From a virus: a stretch of DNA of 47,312 bases. Each line of letters opens with the position of its first letter. Positions within the stretch are counted from its first letter, which is position 1. Shown here one piece after another: positions 28,979 to 36,900 of this stretch. The translations under genes and the position numbers were made by a program. The stretch spans positions 1-47,312 of IMG/VR virus record IMGVR_UViG_3300025929_000023. The stretch is one strand, 5' to 3'. Below the pieces are notes generated by a model, which saw nothing but the letters and a program-made list of their open reading frames with translations, was not told the origin of the DNA and ran no database searches.

Positions 28979-31900
28979 GTGGCGACAGTTGACCAGACTT
29001 CCATCGACGTGCCGCTGTCCCTATTTTCCTCTCTGAATACGGAGCTTTCGCCTCCCGACCTGCCAGAAGGAATTAGCCCGGACAATGGCGACGTGGTGTA
29101 TCTTCCTGGCTCTGTCTCTACGAGGCCGGGCACCAGCCGCGTTTTTGTTTCCGACCTTCGCGCGACGACACGGATTGCGTATGAAAAGAGTTACGTTCAG
29201 CCCACCGGGGTTCCGCAGAACCTCTATCTGACCAGCGACGGGCGGCTTTACGTTGAATACGTCGCGATTACTCCGAACGTGGCCACGCTGATCTATACGT
29301 CGACAGCGTCCATGGCTTCCTCGGTCACAGCGTTTGGGCGCGAATACATTGCACTGTCGGACGGCAAGCACGGCGCGGACATTCCTCTCCAGTGGGATGG
29401 GAAACAGCTTACCCGGGTAACGCAGGACGGGCCCGGCATTGCTCCTTCGGTTAGAAGCATTGCTCTTCCCTCAGTGCAGATGGCGGTCAACACTTCGCCT
29501 CTCACTGGTGTGATTCGGGCGACTCCGGTAAATCCGACGACCGTAGGGCCTCCGGGGCATTCCTATGTGCTTTACATGGCCCTGTTTGTCCAGGTGGTTT
29601 CGAGCTCTGGAATTGTGACGGGGCAAAGGGTCACGATCGCAGGAAACACGTTCTGGAACGGGACTTTCACCGTTCAGACGGTTGTTGATTCGACGCACGT
29701 GCAGTTGTGGAATTCGACCACGCTGAACACAGTAGGAACCAATGGCGTGATGACGATCGGCGCGGCTACAACGCTGGTCCGGACCAACAACTCAGTAGCC
29801 TGCGCAACAGTTTCAGCACACAACCTGCAAGTCGGTTATCAGGCGCAAATCTCAGGCATTCCTGCTTCGGTTGTTGGAACTATCGCAACCATCGTTCTGA
29901 ACAACAGCGACCAGCCCGGCGTGGCCATCGTGACGACTTCTGCACCGCACGGATTATTGCCAAACAACATCATCAATATCTCAGGCGTCAATCCGGCTTC
30001 GGTTGGGGGAGGGATCACCAATATAGCACTTTCGGGCGATGTAGTAACAGTCACCACGGCAAGCGCGCATGGGTTGCAGATCGGATCAGTCGTCAACGTC
30101 ACCCCGGTTACGAATTCAAAACTCTCTGGCCAGTGGTTAGTGACCACCGTTCCCACAACGACGAAGTTTACTTACGCCTTCATCGATACCGACATTCCTT
30201 CAGGCGCCGATACCGGCACAGTGACCTATGTCTGGCCGCTCGCAAACGTCAATCCGGAACTAAATTATTTCACCGTTCTGACCGCTCCAACCGCAACGTC
30301 CTTCACGATCGGGCTGAGTTATACGGATGGATCGTGGACAGGCGGAACCATCACCTTTGCGTGGGATGGGATCTTCTACGTTACCGCGGTCCTTTCTGCA
30401 ACGACCTTCACCTATCAGCAGTACGGGCCGGATGCCTCTACCACGGCAGTAGGAACTGTCACTCCATACGGACAAGCCACTCCAGGCATTCATCAGGCTC
30501 AGCAATGCTTTCTCCTGAACTCGGGAGCCATCACCGCGCCGGGGCCTCCGTCGACATTCGTCATGAATGGCGGGCAGTACCTTTCCGTCACGGATTTGGC
30601 CATAGGATCATCCAATGTGGCCGGGCGCATCCTGCTTTTTACGGGGGCAGGCGGCGCTTATTTTTTCTACATTCCGCAGCCCGCACAGGTGAATGGTTTA
30701 ACCGTTTCGACTTCGACACAGATCAACGACAATACGACGACTTCAGTTCTGCTCGACTTCTCCGACGCCACGCTCTACGCAGCAACCGCCTGTTCGATTC
30801 CGGGCAATAATCTCGCTGCGCAAGTTGTTCTAGGTCCGTGCGCAGGCTTCTTTACCTACGCTTCACGTTTGCAAGCGTGGGGCGAATACAACAAGGTCCA
30901 GAACTTCCTGAACATGGGCTTTGAAGGCGGCTACGCACCATCCAATCCCAATCTCCCTCTGGGCTGGACGGTCGGAGCCTCGGGATCGGGAGGAACTCTA
31001 GCCCCGACGATCATTCCCGGGTTTACGTATCAAGTTACCGCAGCGGCCGCGGGGAATTTCGGGGAACTCTTTCAGAATGCCTACCAGGATGCGTATGGAA
31101 CTCCGATTCTGCTCGCGAATACGCAATACTCCGCGCGCTTCCTGACACGAACTGTTTCGGGCTCGGGAAGCCTGGTTTTCACGATCTCTTCGGCGTCGAC
31201 GGGATTTATCAGCACCGCAACGATTGCCTTGGGTGGTCCGGTCGGGGATTGGGATTTGCTCCCTCTAACTTTACCTACCCCGGCCTCGATCCCACAGGAC
31301 ATGATCATCGATTTCTACATCGTGGCCAATGTCGGAGGCGTGGTTGCGCAGATTGACGAAATCGAGCTGATTTATACCGATCAGCCCTACTTGGATCACC
31401 AGGAAAGAATCAGCTACGTCGACAACCCGGAAGGCTTTGATGGATTGACGGGAGTGCTAGGCCCTGAAGACGATCTGACACCCATCATGAACCACGGCGT
31501 GCTTCGGAACACGCTTTACATCGTCACCGGGAATGCAGTCCACGAGACCAACGACAACGGCTCGACAGAGCCGAGCGGCTGGAATGTTGAGGAAGTCGAC
31601 GACGAATGTGGGGCCTGGTCGATTGCTTCGGTAGCAAGAAATCCGCAGGGAATCGGCTCAGCCGGAAAAGGCTTCATGGCATGGAGCGGGCCGGATGGAG
31701 CGCATGTCTTTACCGGCAGAAATCCGGAGAAGTGCTCGCAGGAAATCCAGTCTCTCTGGAATGCGATGGATACTTCGAATGCTCAGTTGGCCTGGACCAA
31801 GAATGACCAGATCAATAAAAGGCTTTACTTCGGGGTTCCGCTATCGGTCCCGGTTCCTCCACCTCCGCACACCATCACTGTGATGCAGGTTCTGGTCCTC

Positions 31901-32527
31901 GATTACAGAAATCTTTCGACCGATCAGATTGGGTCGTTGCCTCCAGTCCGGATTTCGTTTACCGGCAAGATGATTGCTTCCGATCTGACGCGGAAATGGA
32001 CCAAGTGGACGATTAACGCCTTCTGCGGCGAGATCATGTACCGCTCAGCCACAGACATGGAAATGACGTTCGGAGGCACGACATCAGCAAACAACGCGCA
32101 GGCCTGGACGCTCGATAGCGGAAAGTTCTCCGACGACGACACCGCGACAGAGATCATTCCGGCCTACTACACGACTTACTTTTTCGTCGGTCATGAGCAA
32201 GAGCAAGCTCTGCAGCTCGGATCGCACAGAAAGCAGTACGACTATCTGACGATGTTTGTGCCGGGCATCGGAACCATTGCCGCTACGCCGTTGCTTTGCT
32301 CCCTTTCGAACTCTCTACCGCCCACTCCGAACATCGCGCTTGATTCGAATCCCGGCAAAGACATGGAAGTCGATGTTAATGCAATTACCAGCCGTTGCGC
32401 GTTCCGCATCTCCGCAACGCCTTTTCTCGGGCAGACAGACAGTTATTTCAGCCTGCAAAAGCTAGTCGTGAACATGAAGAAGGCTCCATGGCAGTGGGTG
32501 CGTGGAACCAATTCAGGGAGCGCTTAA
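28979..32527 (+). CDS. Large tail hub/nozzle-like protein with HGL repeats
   Basis: An 1182-residue protein from GTG 28979. The N-terminal 170 residues and the C-terminal 400 (LYIVTGNAVHETNDNG, RKWTKWTINAFCGEIMYRSA) look like the beta-propeller part of podovirus nozzle or P22 gp10-like stabilisation proteins. Between about residues 195 and 500 lie several repeated beta units with the pattern VTTAS.HGL..G..V.I/V.. (for example SAHNLQVGYQAQISG, SAPHGLLPNNIINISG, SAHGLQIGSVVNV). These look like inserted surface domains. It probably closes the portal after packaging and carries spikes. Function from context. Confidence 0.65.
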   Translation: MATVDQTSIDVPLSLFSSLNTELSPPDLPEGISPDNGDVVYLPGSVSTRPGTSRVFVSDLRATTRIAYEKSYVQPTGVPQNLYLTSDGRLYVEYVAITPNVATLIYTSTASMASSVTAFGREYIALSDGKHGADIPLQWDGKQLTRVTQDGPGIAPSVRSIALPSVQMAVNTSPLTGVIRATPVNPTTVGPPGHSYVLYMALFVQVVSSSGIVTGQRVTIAGNTFWNGTFTVQTVVDSTHVQLWNSTTLNTVGTNGVMTIGAATTLVRTNNSVACATVSAHNLQVGYQAQISGIPASVVGTIATIVLNNSDQPGVAIVTTSAPHGLLPNNIINISGVNPASVGGGITNIALSGDVVTVTTASAHGLQIGSVVNVTPVTNSKLSGQWLVTTVPTTTKFTYAFIDTDIPSGADTGTVTYVWPLANVNPELNYFTVLTAPTATSFTIGLSYTDGSWTGGTITFAWDGIFYVTAVLSATTFTYQQYGPDASTTAVGTVTPYGQATPGIHQAQQCFLLNSGAITAPGPPSTFVMNGGQYLSVTDLAIGSSNVAGRILLFTGAGGAYFFYIPQPAQVNGLTVSTSTQINDNTTTSVLLDFSDATLYAATACSIPGNNLAAQVVLGPCAGFFTYASRLQAWGEYNKVQNFLNMGFEGGYAPSNPNLPLGWTVGASGSGGTLAPTIIPGFTYQVTAAAAGNFGELFQNAYQDAYGTPILLANTQYSARFLTRTVSGSGSLVFTISSASTGFISTATIALGGPVGDWDLLPLTLPTPASIPQDMIIDFYIVANVGGVVAQIDEIELIYTDQPYLDHQERISYVDNPEGFDGLTGVLGPEDDLTPIMNHGVLRNTLYIVTGNAVHETNDNGSTEPSGWNVEEVDDECGAWSIASVARNPQGIGSAGKGFMAWSGPDGAHVFTGRNPEKCSQEIQSLWNAMDTSNAQLAWTKNDQINKRLYFGVPLSVPVPPPPHTITVMQVLVLDYRNLSTDQIGSLPPVRISFTGKMIASDLTRKWTKWTINAFCGEIMYRSATDMEMTFGGTTSANNAQAWTLDSGKFSDDDTATEIIPAYYTTYFFVGHEQEQALQLGSHRKQYDYLTMFVPGIGTIAATPLLCSLSNSLPPTPNIALDSNPGKDMEVDVNAITSRCAFRISATPFLGQTDSYFSLQKLVVNMKKAPWQWVRGTNSGSA

Positions 32528-33084
32528 TGGCTGAGCACGTGAAGAACCATGCGGCCCTGAACCAACAGTTTGGCCATCTGCTGACACAGGCTTTTGACGA
32601 TGTGGTGCAGAGAATCCGCAACATCGGCCAGCAGACCAACGCTCAGCCCAGCGCGCAGGAAACCCCAGCCCCACCCGCTCCAGACGAGCTCAGAGTTGCA
32701 GCGGGGGGAGGGGTAGTTCATCTCCAGGCCGTTCACTATGCGCCGATCTATCGCGGGATTACTTATCACTTCCACGCAGCTTCATTGACCGATCCTTCTT
32801 TCTCTTCGCCGGTAACGCTCTATAGCGGGCCGAATCGTGATGTGAGGATTCCGGTCGGGACTGCGCCGATGCATTACGCCGTGACGTGCGACTACCAGAC
32901 CTCAGGGTCTTCGCCGGTCACTTACCACACGGCAGGTGGAATCAGCCCAAAAGCAGTTGCAGCGATCGGCTCGGAACAGCCTCCGCTTCCTCCCGGGCAG
33001 GGAAGCGGAACAGGGTTTCCCGGGCAGATCAGCGGGTACGGGCCTATCCCTTATCGCGGTTCGATTCCGCCGAGGAGGTCCTGA
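32527..33084 (+). CDS. Hypothetical tail-module protein
   Basis: A 185-residue protein; ATG overlaps the preceding TAA. A helical N-terminus (LNQQFGHLLTQAFDDVVQRI) and a Pro/Ala linker lead to a beta domain (VHYAPIYRGITYHFHAASLT) and a Pro/Gly-rich C-terminus. It could connect tail parts. Unassigned. Confidence 0.6.
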   Translation: MAEHVKNHAALNQQFGHLLTQAFDDVVQRIRNIGQQTNAQPSAQETPAPPAPDELRVAAGGGVVHLQAVHYAPIYRGITYHFHAASLTDPSFSSPVTLYSGPNRDVRIPVGTAPMHYAVTCDYQTSGSSPVTYHTAGGISPKAVAAIGSEQPPLPPGQGSGTGFPGQISGYGPIPYRGSIPPRRS

Positions 33085-33094
33085 AATTGGAGAG

Positions 33095-33219
33095 TCTCCG
33101 GAGAGCGGACCTAATTCCGGACAAAGTTAGGTCACTGCAATATGCCATGAAAACAAAGGGGTTGCGATCTTATTTTTGTCCGGAATTAATTCCGGACATT
33201 TGCGGACTCTCCGGAGAGT
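33095..33219. repeat. Palindromic hairpin element between tail genes
   Basis: The intergenic interval 33085-33229 contains TCTCCGGAGA (33095-33104), TAATTCCGGACAAA (33112-33125), its exact reverse complement TTTGTCCGGAATTA (33175-33188), a perfect 20-bp palindrome (33178-33197, centre AATT) and the 14-bp palindrome ACTCTCCGGAGAGT (33206-33219). The 14-bp arms could form one long hairpin over a 49-base loop. The order mirrors around the centre, as in a MITE-like or recombination element. The stem at 33112-33188 is not followed by a T-run, so a simple terminator is unlikely. Confidence 0.6.
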
Positions 33220-33229
33220 GGGTGGAGAG

Positions 33230-33625
33230 ATGATCATCCGCCAGATCAGGCCATCGGACCACGAAGCGCTGAAACAGTTACACGCGAAGACGCCGCAGAA
33301 ATACGAGATTCCGGACTTTGACGGCAAGAACTTCATTCTCGGACTCGTGGCTGTGGATGAGCAGGACAGACCGAGAGTGTTGCTTTGTTTCCGCCGCACC
33401 GCAGAGGCCTATGTGGTCGTTGATCACGAGTTTGATGTGCCGGCCTTCCGGCTGCTTGCTTTGAGTGAATTGGTCGAAGCAGCCAAGCCGGTAATGGGGT
33501 GTCTGGGATACGAAGATGCGTTCGGGACCATCGGGCCGGATGTGCCACGCAGTTACATTCGCCGTCTCGTGCGGATGGGTTGCCAGGTGTTGGATTGGAC
33601 ATTTGTACGGATGTGGAAGGAGTAG
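33230..33625 (+). CDS. GNAT-like acetyltransferase
   Basis: A 131-residue protein. Order of elements fits a GNAT fold: the start IIRQIRPSDHEALKQLHA, strand NFILGLVAVDEQDRPRVLLC, helix LLALSELVEAAKPVMGCLGY and the late strand YIRRLVRMGCQVLDWTFVRM. The acetyl-CoA loop (R/Q-x-x-G-x-G/A) is not clearly conserved. Small GNAT-like proteins of this kind recur in tail modules of podovirus-like phages with unknown substrate. GTGGAGAG precedes the ATG; the palindromic element lies just upstream. Confidence 0.65.
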   Translation: MIIRQIRPSDHEALKQLHAKTPQKYEIPDFDGKNFILGLVAVDEQDRPRVLLCFRRTAEAYVVVDHEFDVPAFRLLALSELVEAAKPVMGCLGYEDAFGTIGPDVPRSYIRRLVRMGCQVLDWTFVRMWKE

Positions 33626-33628
33626 GGC

Positions 33629-34177
33629 ATGGGCGGAGGCGGTACAAGAAAAGACGCATTCCAGAATTGGGGGACAGGAAACGCCCTGTCGAACCAGTAC
33701 AACTCGCAGGCCCTCGGCATAAGTTCCGCCCTGACACCGACACTCACGGCGCAAGCCATCAACCCTCAAGGCTTCAACCCGACAACGATGGGCCAGATGA
33801 GAACTTCGGCGGAGCAATCCGCTGGAGGGTCAAACGCCGGGATTGCAGGACAGGCCGGATTGAGGGCCGCGAGAACACGGAACATCGGTTCAGGGCAAGC
33901 CGCTACCGCACAAGCAGGACGACAGGCTTCCGAAAACCTTTCCCAGGTAGACACCGGAATCGAATCACAGAACGCAAAACTCAAAGCCAATCAACAGCAG
34001 GAAGGCTTGTCCGGACTGGGCAAGCTCTATGGCGAAGACGTGGGCGCAGGAATGAATGCACTCGGCCTCTCTAACGAAGCGCTGAAATACACGGAATACA
34101 GGCCGTGGCAGGACACGCTGAACGAAGCGCTAAAGGCAGGCGGCCAAGTTGGCGCAGCGGCCATGGCTGGAGGGTAA
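33629..34177 (+). CDS. Probable internal virion (ejection) protein
   Basis: A 182-residue Gly/Ala/Gln-rich helical protein with a flexible N-terminus (MGGGGTRKDAFQNWGTG) and low-complexity AGQAGLRAARTRNIGSGQA. No Cys. This composition and its place as first of three such genes match small ejection proteins (compare P22 gp7) that exit the capsid before the DNA. No motif confirms it. Confidence 0.5.
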   Translation: MGGGGTRKDAFQNWGTGNALSNQYNSQALGISSALTPTLTAQAINPQGFNPTTMGQMRTSAEQSAGGSNAGIAGQAGLRAARTRNIGSGQAATAQAGRQASENLSQVDTGIESQNAKLKANQQQEGLSGLGKLYGEDVGAGMNALGLSNEALKYTEYRPWQDTLNEALKAGGQVGAAAMAGG

Positions 34178-34180
34178 GGG

Positions 34181-35596
34181 ATGGATTTGGGCACGGACTA
34201 CCTTAATCCCGATGAAGCTCTGAAGCAGGCGGCTCTGGCATGGCGGCCCGGGCAACCTGCCATCGCTCCCTACCAGGCGCAAGGCGCGGCCGCAGGCTTA
34301 AATCTTCCTCCAGTGGGCGGGAAGCTGGGCGCGCCCCCTGCAGAACCTCAGGCGATGCCAGCGGGGAACCCTGTTCAGCTTCCATCTTCTCCGCAGCCAA
34401 AGGTGATTGCACCACGTGGAACAATCCAAGGCGATGAAGCCGAGAGAACGCGCCTGCTGGACACAGGAAGCGGTATCTCCCAGATTTCCAGCAAGATTCA
34501 AAACTCAGGCTTCGGCCAGAATCACCCTCTGCTGTCGAAGATTCTAGGTGGGGCTGCGCAAGGCGTCGCAACACTCGGAGATGTTGGGCTTTCCACGCTC
34601 CTGCCTGCGGCCGCGATCAACCTCCCCGGCACACAATACCACCATCAAGCCCTCGTAAATCATGCCAGCGGTGCTGTCGCACAGGATGAAGCCAATGCGG
34701 AGAAGGAAGCGCAGACGGCACAGGCGACTGCAAATGCCGGACACCTCAACGCGGAAACTCCAGAGATTGCGCCAAACGCGCTGAGTACTCGCAATTATCA
34801 AGGGGCGCAAACCCGTCATCTGAACGATGAATCAGAAGACCTCGAAAACCCACAGCCTACCTACTCAATCCACGACACCGAAGATGGGCCGTTGTTTGTT
34901 AATAACGAGACCGGCACAGCGCAGCACCTCTCTGTTGACGGAGTCCCAGTAGGCCCGAAGCTGAAGCTTACCCAATCGCAACCGATCATGGGTCCGGATA
35001 ACAAACCGCATACCTACATGATCGACGAAAAGGGAAACAAGGTTGCTGATCTGGGCGTGCACTACGAACGGCCCCAAGTTACCAACAACTTCGAAAATCG
35101 CGAAGGGGATAAGGGGCGCGCGCTTCTCGACAAGGCAGAGGCCGCCTACCGTCAGGCGCAGCAAGGCGCAAACGGGATGAAGGCCATGATTGATGACGCT
35201 CTCTCTGGTGGCAAGATGAGCGCTCGCATGCTGCCCCTCGAGGGGGCGCTAGAGATCACGACAGCCAATGGCGTCCATCGCATCAACCGCACAGAAGTGG
35301 ACCAGTATGCAGGCGGCGGCAACGCGTTCGACCGGCTTGCAGGGTTGCTTCAGGGCACTACTTCTGGTGTCCCATTCACACCCGAAATCTTAAAAAGTAT
35401 GAAACACCTTACCGACATTCAGGAACGCGGTGCATACGACACATACAAAGGAGCTTTTGATAGCGCAACCAAGCGCTATGGCCTGAAGGATGAGCAGCCC
35501 TTGAACGGGCCAGCCCCAGAAACGCGTGAATATAACGGCCACACCTACGAGAAGGGAGCAGACGGACAATGGCACCTCCAGCAAAAGCCGCAGTAA
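34181..35596 (+). CDS. Probable internal virion (ejection) protein
   Basis: A 471-residue protein, Ala/Gln/Pro-rich, helical and without Cys. It contains a GGAAQGVATLGDVGLSTLLP stretch, a long Ala/Gln helix (ANAEKEAQTAQATANAGHLN) and a Pro/Gly-rich loop region, ending DGQWHLQQKPQ. Position and composition suggest the middle one of three ejection proteins (compare P22 gp20). The last 28 bases overlap the next gene. Confidence 0.5.
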   Translation: MDLGTDYLNPDEALKQAALAWRPGQPAIAPYQAQGAAAGLNLPPVGGKLGAPPAEPQAMPAGNPVQLPSSPQPKVIAPRGTIQGDEAERTRLLDTGSGISQISSKIQNSGFGQNHPLLSKILGGAAQGVATLGDVGLSTLLPAAAINLPGTQYHHQALVNHASGAVAQDEANAEKEAQTAQATANAGHLNAETPEIAPNALSTRNYQGAQTRHLNDESEDLENPQPTYSIHDTEDGPLFVNNETGTAQHLSVDGVPVGPKLKLTQSQPIMGPDNKPHTYMIDEKGNKVADLGVHYERPQVTNNFENREGDKGRALLDKAEAAYRQAQQGANGMKAMIDDALSGGKMSARMLPLEGALEITTANGVHRINRTEVDQYAGGGNAFDRLAGLLQGTTSGVPFTPEILKSMKHLTDIQERGAYDTYKGAFDSATKRYGLKDEQPLNGPAPETREYNGHTYEKGADGQWHLQQKPQ

Positions 35597-36900
35597 AGCC
35601 ACCCGATACACTCCCGGCAGGTTTCTTCGATGATCATCAACCTGCAAACGGGTCTGCTCCATCAACATTGCCGCCTGATTTCTTCGATAAGGAAGACTCT
35701 ACATCACAGCAACAACCATCGCTCATCCAGCGCGGCCAGAACTACTTCGACAAGTTGAGTGAGGTTCAGCCTCACCACATGCCGACAAGTCTCAAGGATC
35801 TCGGCGGCGAAGCGCTCAAGGGAATCGGAAACATTGGCGGCGCTGGAATCGGATTGCTCACCCCGCTCGTGCATCCGATCGATACAGCAAAGTCAATCAT
35901 TGGCACAGAAGCCAACCCTTTCGGCGGCTTGAAAGAAGCCAAAGATTTGGTCTCTCACCCGCTAGAAACAGCGGAAACGCTCGTTGGGCAGGGCGGCGCG
36001 GCTGAACTTGCCGGGGCAGGATTGAAGCCTATTGCCGGGCGCACCGGGGAATTTCTCAAGAACAAGGGCGCGCAGAACATCGACCGCACGGCTGGCTCAC
36101 TGCAGGCTGATTTTAAGCACGGCGCAGAGCCGGGGCGCGGCTATTTGGAGGGCGGTGGAACTCCTGCCATCAGCATGAAAAGCCTCTCCAAGAAAGCTGG
36201 GGTGGTTGCTCAAAACGCGGGCCAAGGCTTGCAAAAGGCATATACAGCCGCAGATGCAACCGGCACGAAAATCCCCGCAGAGAGTGTGCTCAAGACGAGC
36301 TTAGAGCCGATTGATGAATTGCGCTCGCAGGCTGAAGGTTTCGGCGGATCAGGTATTCCAAGCACCGTCGCAGAGTACGAAAAGAGGCTTTATCCACCAA
36401 TCGCCGCAGCCGAAGCGCGCGGAGGATATACCCCGACAGAACTCTGGAATGACCGGAAGAACATGGCGGCGAATACTCGTTGGAACGATCCGACCATGTT
36501 TGATCTGAACTCCGTGCGCCAGCAGACAGTTGGAGGCATCGGCGGGTTATTGACCGATGCAGTACCGGAGTCCAAAAAGCTCAATCGCATTTACCAGGGT
36601 TCCAGCAATCTATCCGCCCGCGCTGGCCTGAGAGCACAGACCGGAAGTACGCCCCTTTCGACCCTAGGTCGCAAGGGAGCCGAAATGCTGATTGGCAACA
36701 GCGCAGCCGGTCCGCTTGGAGCTGTAGCGCCGCTGGTAATCGATTCCCCGCTCGTTAAGACGGGCGCTGGATACGGGATGTTCAAAGCGGGCCAATCACT
36801 TCCAGCGGTCGCGGCGGGAGCGCCACCCGTCCTCGCTGGGGCCGGGACCCTGCGCCGGATCAACAAAAAACAGCCAGACGAGGAACCCGATGAGAAGTAG
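35569..36900 (+). CDS. Probable internal virion (ejection) protein
   Basis: A 443-residue protein beginning with two copies of a short motif, TLPAGFFDD and TLPPDFFDK (about residues 14-42). Glycine-rich amphipathic segments follow (GEALKGIGNIGGAGIGLLTP, AAELAGAGLKPIAG) and a hydrophobic Gly/Ala/Pro-rich end (PAVAAGAPPVLAGAG). Such features suit proteins that enter or cross the host membrane during DNA ejection. It overlaps both neighbours. Function from context only. Confidence 0.5.
   Translation: MAPPAKAAVKPPDTLPAGFFDDHQPANGSAPSTLPPDFFDKEDSTSQQQPSLIQRGQNYFDKLSEVQPHHMPTSLKDLGGEALKGIGNIGGAGIGLLTPLVHPIDTAKSIIGTEANPFGGLKEAKDLVSHPLETAETLVGQGGAAELAGAGLKPIAGRTGEFLKNKGAQNIDRTAGSLQADFKHGAEPGRGYLEGGGTPAISMKSLSKKAGVVAQNAGQGLQKAYTAADATGTKIPAESVLKTSLEPIDELRSQAEGFGGSGIPSTVAEYEKRLYPPIAAAEARGGYTPTELWNDRKNMAANTRWNDPTMFDLNSVRQQTVGGIGGLLTDAVPESKKLNRIYQGSSNLSARAGLRAQTGSTPLSTLGRKGAEMLIGNSAAGPLGAVAPLVIDSPLVKTGAGYGMFKAGQSLPAVAAGAPPVLAGAGTLRRINKKQPDEEPDEK

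Noticed and set aside
29707-30810. A 367-codon plus-strand frame inside the large tail gene
   Set aside because: Arg/His/Ser-rich translation typical of a shifted frame; the overlapping 1182-codon frame is continuous and shows repeats.
33499-34074. A 191-codon frame overlapping the GNAT-like and first ejection genes
   Set aside because: Basic low-complexity translation; both overlapping genes have ribosome sites and better composition.
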